In this document: in pieces, positions 44,146-44,682 of the stretch | Numbering within the stretch: the first letter of the stretch is position 1 | Layout of the letters: the number at the start of each line of letters is the position of its first letter | Source: Bacteroidia bacterium | GTDB lineage: Bacteria > Bacteroidota > Bacteroidia > CAIKAF01 | Assembly (NCBI GenBank): GCA_030427255.1 | Contig: JAUHWY010000027.1 | Location: forward strand, 1 to 44,682 | Length of the DNA: 44,682 nucleotides | Direction: 5' to 3' | Program-made: the position numbers and the translations under genes | The notes under the pieces: generated by a model | The model's input: the letters and a program-made list of their open reading frames with translations, nothing else | What the model was told of the DNA's origin: nothing | The model's database searches: none

Positions 44146-44682
44146 GAGACGGAAGGCATTCCGTCTTTACCTCCTCATGAGAGACTGGAGGCGTCCCGTC
44201 TTTACCGTGTCGTGAGAGACGGGAGGCATCCCGTTTTTACTGCATCAATCATCATTGTGAGACGGAAGGCATTCCGTTTTTACTGCATCAATCATCATTG
44301 TGAGACGGAAGGCATTCCGTCTTTACTGCATCAATCATCATTGTGAGAGGGAAGGCATTCCGTCTTTACTGCATCGTTCATCATTGTGAGAGGGAAGGCA
44401 TTTCGTCTTTACTGCATCGTTCATCATTGTGAGAGGGAAGGCATTCCGTCTTTACTGCATCGTTCATCATTGTGAGAGGGAAGGCATTCCGTCTTTACTG
44501 CATCATTCATCATTGTGAGACGGAAGGCATTCCGTTTTTACTGCATCAATCATCATTGTGAGAGGGAAGGCATTCCGTCTTTACTGCATCATTCATCATT
44601 GTGAGACGGAAGGCATTCCGTCTTTACTGCATCATTCATCATTGTGAGACGGAAGGCATTCCGTCTTTACTTCATCATTCAT
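44146..44682. repeat. Tandem hairpin array, 13 units, exact 43-bp period
   Basis: Units begin with GAGACGGAAGGCATTCCGTC or close variants at 44146, 44181 and 44216 (35-bp spacing), then at 44259, 44302, 44345, 44388, 44431, 44474, 44517, 44560, 44603 and 44646 (43-bp spacing throughout); the array continues past the window edge. Each unit is a hairpin AGACGGAA-GGCA-TTCCGTCT followed by TTACTGCATCA and TCATCATTGT. The first unit is extended (TGTAGAGACGG...CCGTCTTTACC). There are no spacers and no gene. Frames crossing it are repeat artefacts. Confidence 0.95.

Noticed and set aside
44146-44682. CRISPR array
   Set aside because: Units are nearly identical over their full 43 bp, leaving no spacers.

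Overview
The window comes from the chromosome of a member of the Bacteroidota. Evidence: type IX secretion sorting domains of both kinds (type A ending the protein at 19760-20476, type B/CHU_C-like ending the one at 37760-40339), a DUF5686 outer-membrane protein, a TPR-membrane-LuxR regulator, an ATP synthase operon without atpD and atpC, and TAnnTTTG -7 promoter boxes just ahead of several start codons. The gene set looks like free-living Flavobacteriales relatives, but the family cannot be fixed from sequence alone.

1-8,000 is a decayed accessory island. It opens with a terminal remnant of an IS21-like element that cuts a type III restriction subunit (Res) gene. A truncated restriction-associated small gene follows, then a 43-bp tandem array, an orphan gene fragment fused in frame to an outer-membrane protein, a second IS21-like end sitting in an IS256-type transposase gene, a RhuM gene with an in-frame TAG, an intact AlbA_2/Schlafen-type regulator, and only the first 20 codons of a type I HsdR-like gene. 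Two restriction-associated genes break off at the same 20-nt sequence (18/20 identical, 1598 and 7961). The first ten codons of the HsdR-like gene occur twice, around the AlbA gene, differing only at synonymous sites.

8,000-15,460: a secreted PKD plus glycine-rich (ALK-like) protein, then the F1Fo ATP synthase genes atpB-E-F-H, an unrelated exported-protein gene, atpA-G, and a strong terminator. 15,589-20,476: a secreted subtilisin-family protease, a DUF5686 protein and a T9SS cargo protein. 20,477-26,180: structured intergenic DNA, an IS200/RAYT-like gene whose expected catalytic tyrosine is alanine, a TPR-LuxR regulator translationally coupled to a DUF1566/Lcl-type secreted protein, and a second glycine-rich protein. 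26,291-35,356: a small exported protein, an eRF1-like protein joined directly to a dicarboxylate/amino-acid symporter and an FkbM methyltransferase, a coiled-coil membrane protein, ComF, ArfB, ApaG, a PH-like protein, an Nfu scaffold, a multi-pass membrane protein and an outer-membrane barrel. 35,530-44,068: typA, a large T9SS type-B adhesin-like protein, and an overlapping tyrS / M49-like lipoprotein / CPBP protease operon. The window ends in a second tandem array, again with an exact 43-bp unit, running off the edge.

Two non-coding layers run through the window: five long GC-rich imperfect hairpins in intergenic DNA (8072, 20731, 24261, 35418, 37551) and the two 43-bp arrays. No tRNA, rRNA or CRISPR array was recognised.
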